Both the position numbers and the translations under genes were made by a program. The notes beneath the pieces were generated by a model. That model saw nothing but the letters and a program-made list of their open reading frames with translations. It did not search any database and was not told the DNA's origin. 64,000 bases of DNA from Niabella sp. (GTDB taxonomy: Bacteria; Bacteroidota; Bacteroidia; Chitinophagales; Chitinophagaceae): the NCBI GenBank assembly GCA_027493055.1, contig JAPUDO010000102.1, positions 1 to 64,000 on the forward strand, given 5' to 3'. How positions within the stretch are numbered: position 1 is the stretch's first letter; the number at the start of each line of letters is the position of its first letter. Positions 1 to 9,120 of this stretch are shown piece by piece.

Positions 1-1430
1 ATTTTATCTACCGTATCTGTTGGCTGGTGATAATCGGCTTTCAGCATACCATCGTAAAAGAACAAAACCGGAACCCCTTTCCTCGCAAAGTTATAATGAT
101 CGCTCCGGTAATAGATTTTGTTCGGGTCATTGGGGTCATCAAATTTATAATCAAGCACCAGTTTTGTGTACTTATTGTTCATGCCCTCGTTTATTTTAGG
201 CAGATCGGTACTAAGCTTATTGTGGCCAACAACGTACACATAGTTCAGCGTGTCCGCCAGCATTCTTTCCGTATCTACCCGGCCAATCATATCTATATTT
301 AAGTTGGCCGTGGTTTTTTCCAGGGGATAAACAGGATTTTCAGAATAATACTCCGATCCCCATAAGCCCTTTTCCTCTCCGCTAACCAGCATAAATACTA
401 CTGTCCTGCGCGGGCCTTTACCTTCTTTTTTTGCTTTAGCAAAGGCTTCTGCCATATCTATCACCGCAACAGTTCCCGATCCGTCATCATCAGCGCCATA
501 ATAAATATTGCCCTTATCGTCCATGCCCACATGGTCGTAGTGTGCTGTAATAAAAAGATATTCATCTTTTTTGTCAGACCCTTCTACCATACCTACTACG
601 TTGCTTACGGTTGCAATCTTTCTGCCTGAAGTATATTTTATAGCAATCTCTGCAGGGGTTGTTATGGGGTCTTTTATTTGTGACTCTACTAATTCCTCAA
701 TTTCTTTAATGTTCTTCCCGGTTTTAGAAACAATATTATCATTGATATAAAATACAGGAATGGCGCTGCTTTCCTGCTGAGCAGCCGCATCAGGCCTGGG
801 CCTGTAAGCGTTGTTCAGCATTTGCTGCGAAGGCAGCTTTTCTGAAATAATTAAAACAGCAGCGGCGCCTTTCTTTTTAGCATTGGCTATTTTATTGGCA
901 GTAAATGCCGGTGATTGCCTTCGGGATTTATTGGTGGTAAAGCCTTTGGGCTGGCCATTAAGCAAAATAACCAGTTTGTCTTTTACATCAGCGTCTTTAT
1001 AATCATCCCGGGTTTCATCAACAATTCCGTAGCCAACAAAAACATATTCCGAAAAATCAAGATCGGCACGCTGAGGCATTTGCAGCCAGGGCGCAAAGTC
1101 TGTCCCCGGTGTAAAGTCTGTCCCTGCAATATGAAGGGAAAGCGTTGAAGTACTGTCTTTTTCAAGGTCGTAATACTGGCGGTAGCTCCCGTTGTTACCG
1201 GGTTTTACACCAAAGGACCGGAACTGGGACTCAATATACTCAGCTGCTTTTTCAAGTCCGGGAGATGGCGTATTCCTGCCTTCCATTTCGGCGCCGGCAA
1301 TAATGTTCAAATGTTTTTTAAGGTCGGCGGTGGTGATTGTTTTAGCATACGGTACGGGATCTGCTATTTTTTGTGCCGGTACACTGGCATATGAAAATAC
1401 ACCTGCTAATAAAAGTACGCTTTTTATCAT
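1..1430 (-). CDS. Secreted M28-family Zn aminopeptidase with PA domain (3' end outside window)
   Basis: This reading frame is open from an ATG at 1430 to the window edge, so the C-terminus is missing. The N-terminus (MIKSVLLLAGVFSYASVPAQ) looks like a Sec signal peptide. A PA-like insert (residues about 130-250) precedes the M28 catalytic core. The expected metal ligands are visible: HYDHVG, then YGADDDGSGT, then SGEEKGLWGSEYY with the catalytic Glu-Glu, then NIDMIGR, then RSDHYNF near the edge. Family knowledge: these are two-zinc aminopeptidases exported to the periplasm or surface, where they trim peptides. The gene reads in the same direction as rpiB and tatC, with 64 bases separating it from rpiB. 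The substrate is not predictable. Confidence 0.93.
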   Translation of the reverse strand, partial: MIKSVLLLAGVFSYASVPAQKIADPVPYAKTITTADLKKHLNIIAGAEMEGRNTPSPGLEKAAEYIESQFRSFGVKPGNNGSYRQYYDLEKDSTSTLSLHIAGTDFTPGTDFAPWLQMPQRADLDFSEYVFVGYGIVDETRDDYKDADVKDKLVILLNGQPKGFTTNKSRRQSPAFTANKIANAKKKGAAAVLIISEKLPSQQMLNNAYRPRPDAAAQQESSAIPVFYINDNIVSKTGKNIKEIEELVESQIKDPITTPAEIAIKYTSGRKIATVSNVVGMVEGSDKKDEYLFITAHYDHVGMDDKGNIYYGADDDGSGTVAVIDMAEAFAKAKKEGKGPRRTVVFMLVSGEEKGLWGSEYYSENPVYPLEKTTANLNIDMIGRVDTERMLADTLNYVYVVGHNKLSTDLPKINEGMNNKYTKLVLDYKFDDPNDPNKIYYRSDHYNFARKGVPVLFFYDGMLKADYHQPTDTVDK

Positions 1431-1494
1431 GTGAATTTTTATAGTTATAAATAAGATATTTCAGAGAACGGTTTAAACCCCCTTACTCTAAAGA

Positions 1495-1947
1495 TCATAC
1501 CGCTATTTTGTTAACACGGTCTTCATGCCGCCCGCCTTCAAAAGCTGTATTGAGAAACATATCTATCATTTCTCCGGCTGTATCTTCAGAAATAAACCGG
1601 GCGGGTATGCAAAGAATATTGGCATTATTATGTTTGCGGGCAAGGGCAGCTATTTCATCGTCCCAGCAAAGCGCAGCGCGGATGCCCTGGTGTTTATTAG
1701 CGGCAATAGCCACGCCGTTGCCGCTTCCGCATAATAAAATACCCAGTGCATATTCACCGCTTTCAACAGCATTAGCTACGGGGTGCGCAAAATCGGGATA
1801 ATCAACGGAGTCTGAAGAGGGCGCGCCAAAGTCTTTAAAACCAAGGTCTTTTCCTTCTATAAATGAAATAACAAATTCTTTCATCTCAAACCCGGCATGG
1901 TCCGAGCCTATGGCTACTGGTTTTTTAAGATCAAATATTGTTTCCAT
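1495..1947 (-). CDS. rpiB: Ribose-5-phosphate isomerase B
   Basis: A 150-residue RpiB/LacA-LacB family protein that interconverts ribose 5-phosphate and ribulose 5-phosphate in the pentose phosphate pathway. Visible family marks are IGSDHAGFEMK at the N-terminus, VDYPDFA, the active-site loop GILLCGSGNGVAIAANK with the catalytic Cys, ARKHNNANIL, and the C-terminal FEGGRHEDRV. An in-frame GTG 21 bases upstream overlaps the end of tatC. I prefer the ATG at 1947 because METIFDLKKPVAIGSDHAG matches the normal N-terminal length and GGAG lies upstream inside the tatC end. The gap to tatC is 11 bases, so the two are probably co-transcribed. Confidence 0.95.
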   Translation of the reverse strand: METIFDLKKPVAIGSDHAGFEMKEFVISFIEGKDLGFKDFGAPSSDSVDYPDFAHPVANAVESGEYALGILLCGSGNGVAIAANKHQGIRAALCWDDEIAALARKHNNANILCIPARFISEDTAGEMIDMFLNTAFEGGRHEDRVNKIAV

Positions 1948-1958
1948 AACAATTACAT

Positions 1959-2813
1959 TTAGCTCCACTCCTGGATGGATTCTTCTGCATTCTTTTTCTC
2001 TCCTTTGGCGGCAAGAGAGATGCTTATTTCAAAAAGCAGGTATAACGGCGCTGCCACAACAGCCAGGCTGAAAGGATCTGTTGTAGGGGTTATAATAGCC
2101 GCTGCTATCAAAATTACAACAAAAGCATGACGCCTGAACTTGCGCAGCATTGCAGCTGTTACAATACCGGCTTTTGCCAATAGAAGAATCAGCAAAGGCA
2201 ACTGGAATAATAAGCCAATTCCAACGGTTGTGTATATAACATTTTCAAGGTAATCAGTAAATAAAGGCCTTATCTCAATCATATCACTCAGCTTATAGTT
2301 AAAATAAAAATTAACCATCAGCGGTGTTAATATAAAATAGCCAAATGCTACTCCTGTAAAAAACAGCATGGAAACCCAAAAAATAATGCCCCTTGTTTGC
2401 CTTGTTTCTTTTTCAGACAATGCCGGTTTTACAAAACGCCAGAGTTCCCAAAAAACATAAGGAAACGCTAATATAAAGCCGCCCATAAAGGCAACAGTGA
2501 AGTTTGCAATGAACTGGCCGGTCATGGTGTTTTCCTGAAAAACCACATTGGTAGCTTTAAAGCACAGGGATTCCCCTACACCAACTTTTTGTCCTATACG
2601 GCACATCCATTCAACAGAAATAAAATCTTTCTTCGTTGGCCCGAAAATAACATCGTCTACAAAAAAGTCGGTAAAAATAAAAACAATAATGGAGCATACT
2701 ACCACAGCAATAACTGACCGTACCAGGTGCCAGCGTAATACTTCAAGGTGGTCAATGAACGACATTTCATCATTGCCATTATTTCGTTTCTCAAAAAAAT
2801 CCATTAAAGCCAT
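1959..2813 (-). CDS. tatC: Sec-independent protein translocase subunit TatC
   Basis: TatC is the multi-spanning receptor of the twin-arginine translocase, which exports folded proteins across the inner membrane. The N-terminal MSFIDHLEVLRWHLVRS is the signature that binds the twin-arginine signal. It is followed by about six hydrophobic segments and by FWELWRFVKPALSEKETR, the conserved cytoplasmic loop motif. An in-frame start exists at 2855, but a promoter-like element lies at 2833-2856. I therefore place the start at the ATG at 2813 (284 residues), or three codons later at 2804. No tatA or tatB is present in the window. The gene is the first of a likely tatC-rpiB pair. Confidence 0.95.
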   Translation of the reverse strand: MALMDFFEKRNNGNDEMSFIDHLEVLRWHLVRSVIAVVVCSIIVFIFTDFFVDDVIFGPTKKDFISVEWMCRIGQKVGVGESLCFKATNVVFQENTMTGQFIANFTVAFMGGFILAFPYVFWELWRFVKPALSEKETRQTRGIIFWVSMLFFTGVAFGYFILTPLMVNFYFNYKLSDMIEIRPLFTDYLENVIYTTVGIGLLFQLPLLILLLAKAGIVTAAMLRKFRRHAFVVILIAAAIITPTTDPFSLAVVAAPLYLLFEISISLAAKGEKKNAEESIQEWS

Positions 2814-2832
2814 GTGTGTAAAAATAAGTACG

Positions 2833-2856
2833 CAAAGATGCAGCTTTATAGTCAAT
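2833..2856 (-). promoter_or_regulatory. Candidate Bacteroidetes-type promoter of tatC
   Basis: On the minus strand ATTGAC is followed after 11 bases by CATCTTTG, one mismatch from the TAnnTTTG -7 consensus of Bacteroidetes. It would give a leader of about 15-20 bases before the ATG at 2813. Confidence 0.4.
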
Positions 2857-2903
2857 AGTCAATGATCAATGGTGAATAGCGAGTGAGGAGTGGACCGGTA
2901 ACC

Positions 2904-4151
2904 CTACTTCAGCTTCTTCAGTTTTACCATTTCAATACGGGTATGGGTTACACCCAGTATGTCAAATTCATAATCATCTATAATAATGCGTTCTTTTTGT
3001 GCGGGTATGGTTTCGTGGTGATTGATGATATACCCCGAAAGGGTTTCGGTTTCGTGGCCCTCAAAATTTAAATCATATTTCTTCTCAAGGTAATCCAGCT
3101 CCAGCCTGCCCGAAAAGATAAACTCCCCTTCTGCAATCTGCTTTTCTACAAACTGCTCTGTATCATACTCATCCCATATCTCTCCAAACAATTCTTCCAG
3201 CACGTCTTCCATAGTAATAATGCCAGCGGTTCCACCAAACTCATCCACTACCCAGGCTATGCTTTTGGCTTCACCACTGAATTTATAAATAAGATCTACC
3301 GCATTCATGCTCTGGGGCACCGCCAGGATGCTTATCAGGATGCTTCTTATATCCGCAGGCTTTTTAAACAGGTCCAGCTGATGCACATAACCTAAAATAT
3401 TATCAATTGAATCCTCATAAATAATAATGCGTGTGCGTTTGGTTTCAATGAACTTTTGCAGAAGCTCATTAACAGGTGTTTTAACATCAACGCCAATCAC
3501 TTCTTTTCGCGGCACCATACATTGTTTAATCCTGATATGGGGAAGCTCCTGCGCATTTTCAAGGAGCTGGGTGCTGGTTTCCTGCTTAAAATTATCTTTA
3601 TTCCCATCGGAAAAAGCAAAACGAAGCTCGCTTTTACTGAGCGGCGACTTGTTTTTATCCAGCCTTACGTTAAAAACATATTTTAATATCCAGTTGGTAA
3701 GCTTAAACATGCCTTTTACCAGTGGTGAAAAAAGCTGGTAAAAAATATCGGCAATAAAAGAAAGCCTGCTTAATAAAGAGTTGCTTTTTGCCCTGAAAAC
3801 GGCCCTGGGTATAAACTCTGCAAAGATCAGCGCTACCAGCACATTGAAAAGTATTTCCAGGAAAATCTGCATCCCGCGCGAGCTGATATTAAACTGTTTC
3901 CATACCGGAGCAGCCACCTCGGCTGTAAGCAGCACAAAAATGGTCAGCGTAATAATATAGCCGGTAATGGCAACGCCTAAAAAAACAGCAGGGGTGTCTA
4001 TAAACCGGCCCAGGCGGTTGCCCTTTACGGTGTCCTGCTTTCTCTTTACTTCTATATTCAGCCGGCTGGCGCTGTAAAAAGCCATTTCAATACCCGCAAA
4101 AAACATCATAAATAACAGCGATGCGGACCAGGCGATAAGTGTTACGTCCAT
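2904..4151 (-). CDS. CNNM/CBS-domain transporter-like membrane protein (GldE-like)
   Basis: A 415-residue protein with the HlyC/CorC architecture. An N-terminal CNNM (DUF21) domain of about four membrane segments (residues 1-180; MMFFAGIEMAFYSASRLNIE) is followed by a CBS pair (about 210-335) containing MVPRKEVIGVDV and DEFGGTAGIITMEDVLEELFGEI. A CorC/HlyC C-terminal domain (about 345-415) completes it. In Bacteroidetes the same architecture is annotated GldE, an accessory gliding protein; elsewhere it is linked to Mg/Co efflux. The sequence does not separate the two roles, so I give no symbol. It lies 90 bases upstream of tatC's start region on the same strand and is probably a separate transcript. 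Confidence 0.85.
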   Translation of the reverse strand: MDVTLIAWSASLLFMMFFAGIEMAFYSASRLNIEVKRKQDTVKGNRLGRFIDTPAVFLGVAITGYIITLTIFVLLTAEVAAPVWKQFNISSRGMQIFLEILFNVLVALIFAEFIPRAVFRAKSNSLLSRLSFIADIFYQLFSPLVKGMFKLTNWILKYVFNVRLDKNKSPLSKSELRFAFSDGNKDNFKQETSTQLLENAQELPHIRIKQCMVPRKEVIGVDVKTPVNELLQKFIETKRTRIIIYEDSIDNILGYVHQLDLFKKPADIRSILISILAVPQSMNAVDLIYKFSGEAKSIAWVVDEFGGTAGIITMEDVLEELFGEIWDEYDTEQFVEKQIAEGEFIFSGRLELDYLEKKYDLNFEGHETETLSGYIINHHETIPAQKERIIIDDYEFDILGVTHTRIEMVKLKKLK

Positions 4152-4397
4152 ATTCTAAAGATACAAAGGGCTTTTGAATGTAGCATGTAAAATAATAAAT
4201 TTTGAATGCAGAATGATTGAGCAAAGCTAAAAAAAATGCTCCTCAGTCATTCACGAACGCTTGTTTTATGCGGATGTTATCTGCAGAACAGCATCTCCCC
4301 TGCATATCTGTTGTTTTTATAAAAAACACCCGGTTTATTGATGACCATTTCACTGTTACTGCGATTTATTTATACAATAAACTTTCAATCAATTGCA
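4152..4397. other. Divergent intergenic region, no gene seen
   Basis: A spacer of 246 bases between the divergently transcribed GldE-like gene and the lipoprotein gene at 4398. I see no RNA gene or repeat; it must hold both promoters, but no clear TAnnTTTG box stands out. Confidence 0.4.
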
Positions 4398-5120
4398 ATG
4401 AAGTATAGAATCATCTCACAAACCCTAAAAATCCTGGCAATACTTGCGGGTACTTTCCTGCTGTCATCTGCCTCTTGCAAAAAAAATAAAGAAACTATAG
4501 AGGAACAGATGCCCGTATTAGGCACCTGCAAAGCTGCCGCAACCCAGGGGAAACTAACTTATTCAGTATCTGACCAATCCTATACCTATCTTACAGCCGG
4601 TGGTGGCAAAATTTTCATTCATCCTCTATCCATTCAGATCACGCATAAGGATTATTCAGGATTTATGATTGAGTTTTGGGGTGAAAAAGACGGTAAAAAT
4701 GCAGGCACGCATGAAAACCTGAACGGGAAGCATATCAAGGACAGACTTGGCAATATTCGCTCTCTTATTTTTCCCGATGGCACGAAGATCACTATGAACA
4801 GTTCCGGTGTTTATAATCCGCTTATAAGTATCAGCATTTATGAGGGCAATTCCTTTCACCACATTAACCTTGCCTGTAATGTTGTTGAATATGCAGCAGC
4901 AGGGAGCGAATCTCTTATTCATACATTAGACAGCCGCGAACCCGATGGTGAAACCGGCAGTTTCGAGCTTACATCAGATGGGTTGATCTTTTTCAACAGC
5001 TACACGGAATATGAAACCGGCACCCGCGAAGAAAAAAGAGTAGATCTGGGTTCGCTGAAACGGGACAACCCTAACCAGGTAAATGACTTTTATGACGACA
5101 AAAGATTAGGGCATACCTAA
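4398..5120 (+). CDS. Putative lipoprotein of unknown function
   Basis: A 240-residue protein that I do not recognise. The start at 4398 (MKYRIISQTLKILAILAG) is chosen because it opens a classic SPII signal ending LLSSASC-KK, with the lipidated Cys at about residue 28. The upstream in-frame ATG at 4338 would bury this signal. The mature part is soluble and beta-rich, with no cysteine pattern or known motif. It is convergent with gmk, with 30 bases between the stop codons. Expected location: periplasm or outer membrane. Confidence 0.75.
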   Translation: MKYRIISQTLKILAILAGTFLLSSASCKKNKETIEEQMPVLGTCKAAATQGKLTYSVSDQSYTYLTAGGGKIFIHPLSIQITHKDYSGFMIEFWGEKDGKNAGTHENLNGKHIKDRLGNIRSLIFPDGTKITMNSSGVYNPLISISIYEGNSFHHINLACNVVEYAAAGSESLIHTLDSREPDGETGSFELTSDGLIFFNSYTEYETGTREEKRVDLGSLKRDNPNQVNDFYDDKRLGHT

Positions 5121-5150
5121 AATCAGAAAAAAGTGGATTAAATAGCAAAA

Positions 5151-5726
5151 CTATTTTGCCAAAAATGCGGCAATCAGCTTTTCTGCCTCTTCGCAGGCTT
5201 CCTGCAAGTCATCATTAACAATTAAATGATCAAAGTGATCGCTGAAAGACATTTCATATTCGGCCTTATTAACACGGGTTTGTAAAGACTCTTCTGTTTC
5301 TGTACCCCGGCTGGCCAGCCTGCGCGCCAGTTCTCTTACTGATGGCGGCTCTATAAAAACAGATAAGGAGGCTTGCGGATATTGCTGCTGTACATGAATG
5401 GCTCCCTTTACATCAATATCCAGTAAGGGATATTTTTTTTCTTTCCACAGCCGGTCCAGCTCTGTTTTCAGTGTGCCATAATATTTTCCTTCATACACCA
5501 TTTCCCACTCCACAAAATCACCTTTTTGTATTTTTTGCTGAAATGCTTCAACCGTCATAAAATAATAATCTTTTCCGTTCTCTTCATAATCCCTGGGTTC
5601 GCGCGTAGCGGCCGAAACAGAAAATGACAGCTGCGGGAATTTTTCGAGCAAATAACGGGTAATAGATGTTTTACCGGCACCGGATGGCGCAGTAATGATG
5701 ATGATCTTTTTATTGAAGGAAGCCAT
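5151..5726 (-). CDS. gmk: Guanylate kinase
   Basis: A 191-residue guanylate kinase, which phosphorylates GMP to GDP with ATP in purine salvage and synthesis. The P-loop IITAPSGAGKTSITRYLLE is at residues 9-27. The GMP-binding segment includes TREPRDYEENGKDYYFM and FVEWEMVYEGKYYGT. LLDIDVKGAIHVQQQYP marks the core, and RLASRGTETEESLQTR forms the lid. Length is typical for the family. It is apparently monocistronic, converging with the upstream lipoprotein gene and separated from the bestrophin gene by 145 bases. Confidence 0.97.
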   Translation of the reverse strand: MASFNKKIIIITAPSGAGKTSITRYLLEKFPQLSFSVSAATREPRDYEENGKDYYFMTVEAFQQKIQKGDFVEWEMVYEGKYYGTLKTELDRLWKEKKYPLLDIDVKGAIHVQQQYPQASLSVFIEPPSVRELARRLASRGTETEESLQTRVNKAEYEMSFSDHFDHLIVNDDLQEACEEAEKLIAAFLAK

Positions 5727-5871
5727 ATACGCAAATTACGGCAATTGTGATGGGAGTAAAAAATTTGAGGCTTATAAGATTTATGCCAACAATGCACAAA
5801 TAAGGAGCTGTAGATTGACCGGGAAAACCCGAAACCATGTAATTATATTCTCATAATGCACAGGAATCCCA

Positions 5872-6759
5872 TCATAAAATTTCTTCAACACTTTTTCTTA
5901 TGTTCTCTGCCATTTTGTGTGTAGGCAGATCGTTCTCATCACCGCCGAAGGGATCTTCAATCTCTTCAGCAATCAATTCAAGACTGGCCAAAACATAAGT
6001 AATAAAAACAACTACTGGAACCACCCAGTACCCTAACTGGAAAACATAGCCCCAGGGCAGCGTGAGCAGATAAATAAGCACAAACCGTTTAATGAAAACC
6101 CCGTAGGAAGAAGGGATGGGCGTATTTTTAATACGCTCACAAGCCCCGCAGATTTCTGTAAACGACTGCAGCTCGCTATTTAAAAACAAGAGCACTTCCC
6201 CGCTTATAGAACCCTCGCGGTAGAGCTTTTTTACATGCTCATATAGTAAGCCGGCTACCTGGTTGGGTACATGCTTTTCTGTATCTATTGCCGAAATAAT
6301 CTTTTGCGTTTGTTCATTTTCATCAAAGAGCATAACACGTGTTCTTTCCTTTAATAAGTGCTGGTGCAAAGCCTGTGCGTAACCGGGAATTATTCTCCTG
6401 AAAAAAGCACGTTCTTCCTGCTGATCTTCACGTAAAACCACCGACAATTTTAACGCCAGGTTGCGCGAGTTGTTTACCAGCCCGCCCCAAAGCTTACGGC
6501 CTTCCCACCAGCGGTCATACGCGGTATTGGTTCTGAAGACCAGCACCAGCGAAATAGCAAACCCCAGCAATGAGTGCATAACGGGCAGGTTTTTAATAAC
6601 GCTCTTATCTGAAAGTTTCCAGTACTCCAGTTCCAGGTAGGCAATGCCCGCAGCGTAAATGGCCAGTACTATTAAAATCCACCAAAGCTTATTAAGCACA
6701 TCGGCCCTGGTTACTTTAAAAAGTACATTGGTCCAGTCTTTTGTATTGTAGTAGCGCAT
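5872..6759 (-). CDS. Bestrophin-family ion channel
   Basis: A 295-residue bestrophin (YneE/UPF0187-type) membrane protein. It has four main hydrophobic segments (about 25-45, 60-80, 215-235 and 240-262) and the family core SLVLVFRTNTAYDRWWEGRKLWG with NNSRNLA after the second helix. The C-terminal helix carries LELIAEEIEDPFGGDENDLP, the conserved acidic stretch of bestrophins. Bacterial homologues form pentameric ion channels in the inner membrane. The physiological role in this organism is unknown. The gene is transcribed away from the rhodanese gene at 6866. Confidence 0.9.
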   Translation of the reverse strand: MRYYNTKDWTNVLFKVTRADVLNKLWWILIVLAIYAAGIAYLELEYWKLSDKSVIKNLPVMHSLLGFAISLVLVFRTNTAYDRWWEGRKLWGGLVNNSRNLALKLSVVLREDQQEERAFFRRIIPGYAQALHQHLLKERTRVMLFDENEQTQKIISAIDTEKHVPNQVAGLLYEHVKKLYREGSISGEVLLFLNSELQSFTEICGACERIKNTPIPSSYGVFIKRFVLIYLLTLPWGYVFQLGYWVVPVVVFITYVLASLELIAEEIEDPFGGDENDLPTHKMAENIRKSVEEIL

Positions 6760-6865
6760 TGTGTATCAAAAAGTTTTGACAAAATAAAAATAAGCTGGAT
6801 TTACGAGATTTATTGTTACACTCTACCATTGTTTTGCGTCTTTTATAAAAAAGCATACATATATT

Positions 6866-7465
6866 ATGAAAAAAACGTTTTTAATCTGTAGTGTAATTTT
6901 TATTGTACTGGGCTGCATTTACTTTTTAAATGCCTGCCAGAAAATAAGTGCTGCGGAAACAGAGAATACTTCTTACCCTAAAGCACTATCCAGTTATAAT
7001 GATTTTAAAGCATTGGTAGCAGAAGTGGAACAGCACCGCGCACAACGGCTGGTAACTTTTAATAAATTTATCGCTATGTCTAAAGAGCCTAAAACGATTA
7101 TTTTAGACACCCGTTCGGCAGACCGGTACGAGAAAAAACATATAAAAGGCGCTGTACACCTTTCTTTTACTGACTTTACACAAACCAGCCTTAACAGGTT
7201 GATTCCCGACCCCACCACCCGGATTTTAATTTACTGTAATAATAATTTCATAGGTGACCAGGTAAATTTTGCCTCCAAAACCGCACAACCACAGTCCTCC
7301 GGTAATAGTATTCTTCAAAATACCAGGCCCGTGATGCTGGCACTAAATATTCCCACCTATATCAACCTTTATGGTTACGGGTTCAGAAATGTATATGAGC
7401 TGGATGAACTGGTAAATATTAATGATACGCGGATCGTATTTGAGGGAACCGAGGTTTCAAATTAG
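6866..7465 (+). CDS. Exported rhodanese-domain protein
   Basis: A 199-residue protein with a hydrophobic N-terminus (MKKTFLICSVIFIVLGC) that can be read as a lipoprotein signal (VLGC at 17 or LNAC at about 24) or as an anchor. A single rhodanese domain covers about residues 60-195: TIILDTRSADRYEKKHIKGA is the CH2A-like segment and RILIYCNNNF holds the candidate active-site Cys. Rhodaneses carry sulfane sulfur or act in thiol signalling; an exported copy suggests a periplasmic role, but no partner is encoded nearby. Its 3' end is overlapped by a decayed DUF4160 frame. Confidence 0.85.
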   Translation: MKKTFLICSVIFIVLGCIYFLNACQKISAAETENTSYPKALSSYNDFKALVAEVEQHRAQRLVTFNKFIAMSKEPKTIILDTRSADRYEKKHIKGAVHLSFTDFTQTSLNRLIPDPTTRILIYCNNNFIGDQVNFASKTAQPQSSGNSILQNTRPVMLALNIPTYINLYGYGFRNVYELDELVNINDTRIVFEGTEVSN

Positions 7466-7560
7466 CCGTCACTTGCCTCATATACACGTTGAATATGGGG
7501 ATGAAAAAGCTGTTTTATCAATTCCGGATGGAACTCTTATAATGATATTTTTGATGCCGG
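7452..7560 (+). pseudogene. DUF4160 family remnant
   Basis: A short frame after the rhodanese gene reads SRHLPHIHVEYGDEKAVLSI. It matches the conserved middle of DUF4160 proteins (usually HxPPHxHVxY...AxxxI.DG). The N-terminal third and the C-terminal half are missing and there is no plausible start, so it is a fragment. DUF4160 is normally the upstream partner of DUF2442, as here. Confidence 0.6.
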
Positions 7561-7580
7561 TTCATTATAAAATAACGTCA

Positions 7581-7794
7581 ATGAAAATTATAAAAAGTGT
7601 AGAACCCCTGAACGATTATTTTTTGTTATACGAGTTTGATGATGGCACCAAAAAAAGGCTTTATGTCAGCCTTTTTTTAACAGCGAGGTATTTGAGCCTC
7701 TAAAAGACATCAATCTGTTTCATAACATAAAAACAAATGGCTACACGAAACAGTTGATCTAAGCGCAGATACACTTTGGCATATTGGAAATTAA
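7581..7794 (+). pseudogene. DUF2442 family remnant with two frameshifts
   Basis: An ATG at 7581 opens KIIKSVEPLNDYFLLYEFDDG, a typical DUF2442 N-terminus. The frame breaks in a run of seven T at about 7672-7678. One extra base would restore NSEVFEPLKDINLFHNIKTN, and a second shift near 7755 restores DLSADTLWHIGN, the usual DUF2442 end. The two frameshifts mean the gene is dead. DUF4160/DUF2442 pairs are thought to be toxin-antitoxin-like modules, and this one has decayed in place. Confidence 0.65.
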
Positions 7795-7809
7795 CTTTTA
7801 ATCAATCAG

Positions 7810-9120
7810 CTAACCAACTACTCTTTTAATATCTGCTCCCAATTCCTGTAACCTTGTATCAATATGCTGGTAGCCCCTGTCTATCTGCTCAATATTCTGG
7901 ATGGTGCTTTTCCCTTCGGCGCTTAATGCGGCAATTAACAATGCCACCCCGGCACGGATATCAGGACTGCTCATTGTTATCCCTCTTAGTTTTTGCTCCC
8001 GCTCCAGGCCAATGACAACGGCGCGGTGCGGATCGCAAAGAATGATCTGCGCACCCATTTCTATCAGCTTATCTACAAAGAACAACCGGCTTTCAAACAT
8101 TTTCTGATGAATAAGCACACTGCCGTGCGCCTGTATGGCCGTAACCAGTACAATGCTCAGCAGATCAGGCGTAAATCCCGGCCAGGGATGATCGTAAATG
8201 GTTAATACGCCTCCGTCAAAATAGCGCTGTATAGTATAACTTTCCTGTGATGGAATATGAATATCATCGCCCCTGAAATCCATAGCAATACCCAATTGCT
8301 TAAACTTCTCGGGGATAATACCCAGGTCATTGATCCCTGCATTTTTTATAGTTATATCGCTTTGCGTCATGGCAGCCAGGCCAATAAAAGAGCCTACTTC
8401 AATCATATCGGGAAGCATGGTATGGGTAGTCCCGCCTAAATAATCCACCCCTTCAATGGTAAGTAAATTGCTGCCGATACCGCTTATTTTAGCGCCCATA
8501 CGGTTCAGCATTTTACACAATTGCTGCAGGTAGGGCTCGCAGGCTGCATTATAAATAGTAGTTATTCCGGTTGCCATGGTGGCGGCCATTACGATGTTGG
8601 CCGTACCGGTAACAGAGGGCTCATCCAGCAGCATATACGCTCCTTTCAGTTCCTGTGCGGTTAAATGAAAAAATCCGTCTTCCTGGTTGTAATCCAGGCT
8701 GGTGCCTAATTTTTGAAACCCTATAACGTGCGTATCTAATCTTCTGCGGCCTATTTTATCGCCTCCCGGCTTGGGAATGAACGCTTTTTTGTAACGCGCC
8801 AGCATAGCCCCGGCAAGCATCACACTGCCGCGCAGCCTGCCGCTTTTCTTTTTAAAGTCAGCGCTATGCAGGTAATCTATATTTACATCATCGGCTTTAA
8901 AAATACAGGAGCTCCTGCTTACCCGGTTTACTTTCACATTCATTTCTGATAATAATTCTATCAGCAGGTTTACATCCAGTATATCCGGTATATTATTAAT
9001 AGTAATCTCTTCCGGCGTCAGCAGCGCTGCGCTAATGATTTGCAGGGCTTCGTTCTTGGCGCCCTGTGGTATAATTGTTCCCTGTAATTTCTTTCCTCCG
9101 CGTACTTCAAATACGTTCAT
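7810..9120 (-). CDS. murA: UDP-N-acetylglucosamine 1-carboxyvinyltransferase (Asp-type)
   Basis: MurA catalyses the first committed step of peptidoglycan synthesis, transferring enolpyruvate from PEP to UDP-GlcNAc in the cytoplasm. The 436-residue length is normal. Landmarks are GTIIPQGAKNEALQ (the catalytic Lys-Asn pair), RLRGSVMLAGAMLARY, GRRRLDTHVIGFQKLG, DEPSVTGTANIVMAA and SPDIRAGVALLIAALSAEG. The loop that holds the fosfomycin-targeted Cys in E. coli reads KPGGDKIGRRR, with Asp121 in the Cys position. This is a known Bacteroidetes form and predicts insensitivity to fosfomycin. The gene is monocistronic. Confidence 0.97.
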   Translation of the reverse strand: MNVFEVRGGKKLQGTIIPQGAKNEALQIISAALLTPEEITINNIPDILDVNLLIELLSEMNVKVNRVSRSSCIFKADDVNIDYLHSADFKKKSGRLRGSVMLAGAMLARYKKAFIPKPGGDKIGRRRLDTHVIGFQKLGTSLDYNQEDGFFHLTAQELKGAYMLLDEPSVTGTANIVMAATMATGITTIYNAACEPYLQQLCKMLNRMGAKISGIGSNLLTIEGVDYLGGTTHTMLPDMIEVGSFIGLAAMTQSDITIKNAGINDLGIIPEKFKQLGIAMDFRGDDIHIPSQESYTIQRYFDGGVLTIYDHPWPGFTPDLLSIVLVTAIQAHGSVLIHQKMFESRLFFVDKLIEMGAQIILCDPHRAVVIGLEREQKLRGITMSSPDIRAGVALLIAALSAEGKSTIQNIEQIDRGYQHIDTRLQELGADIKRVVG

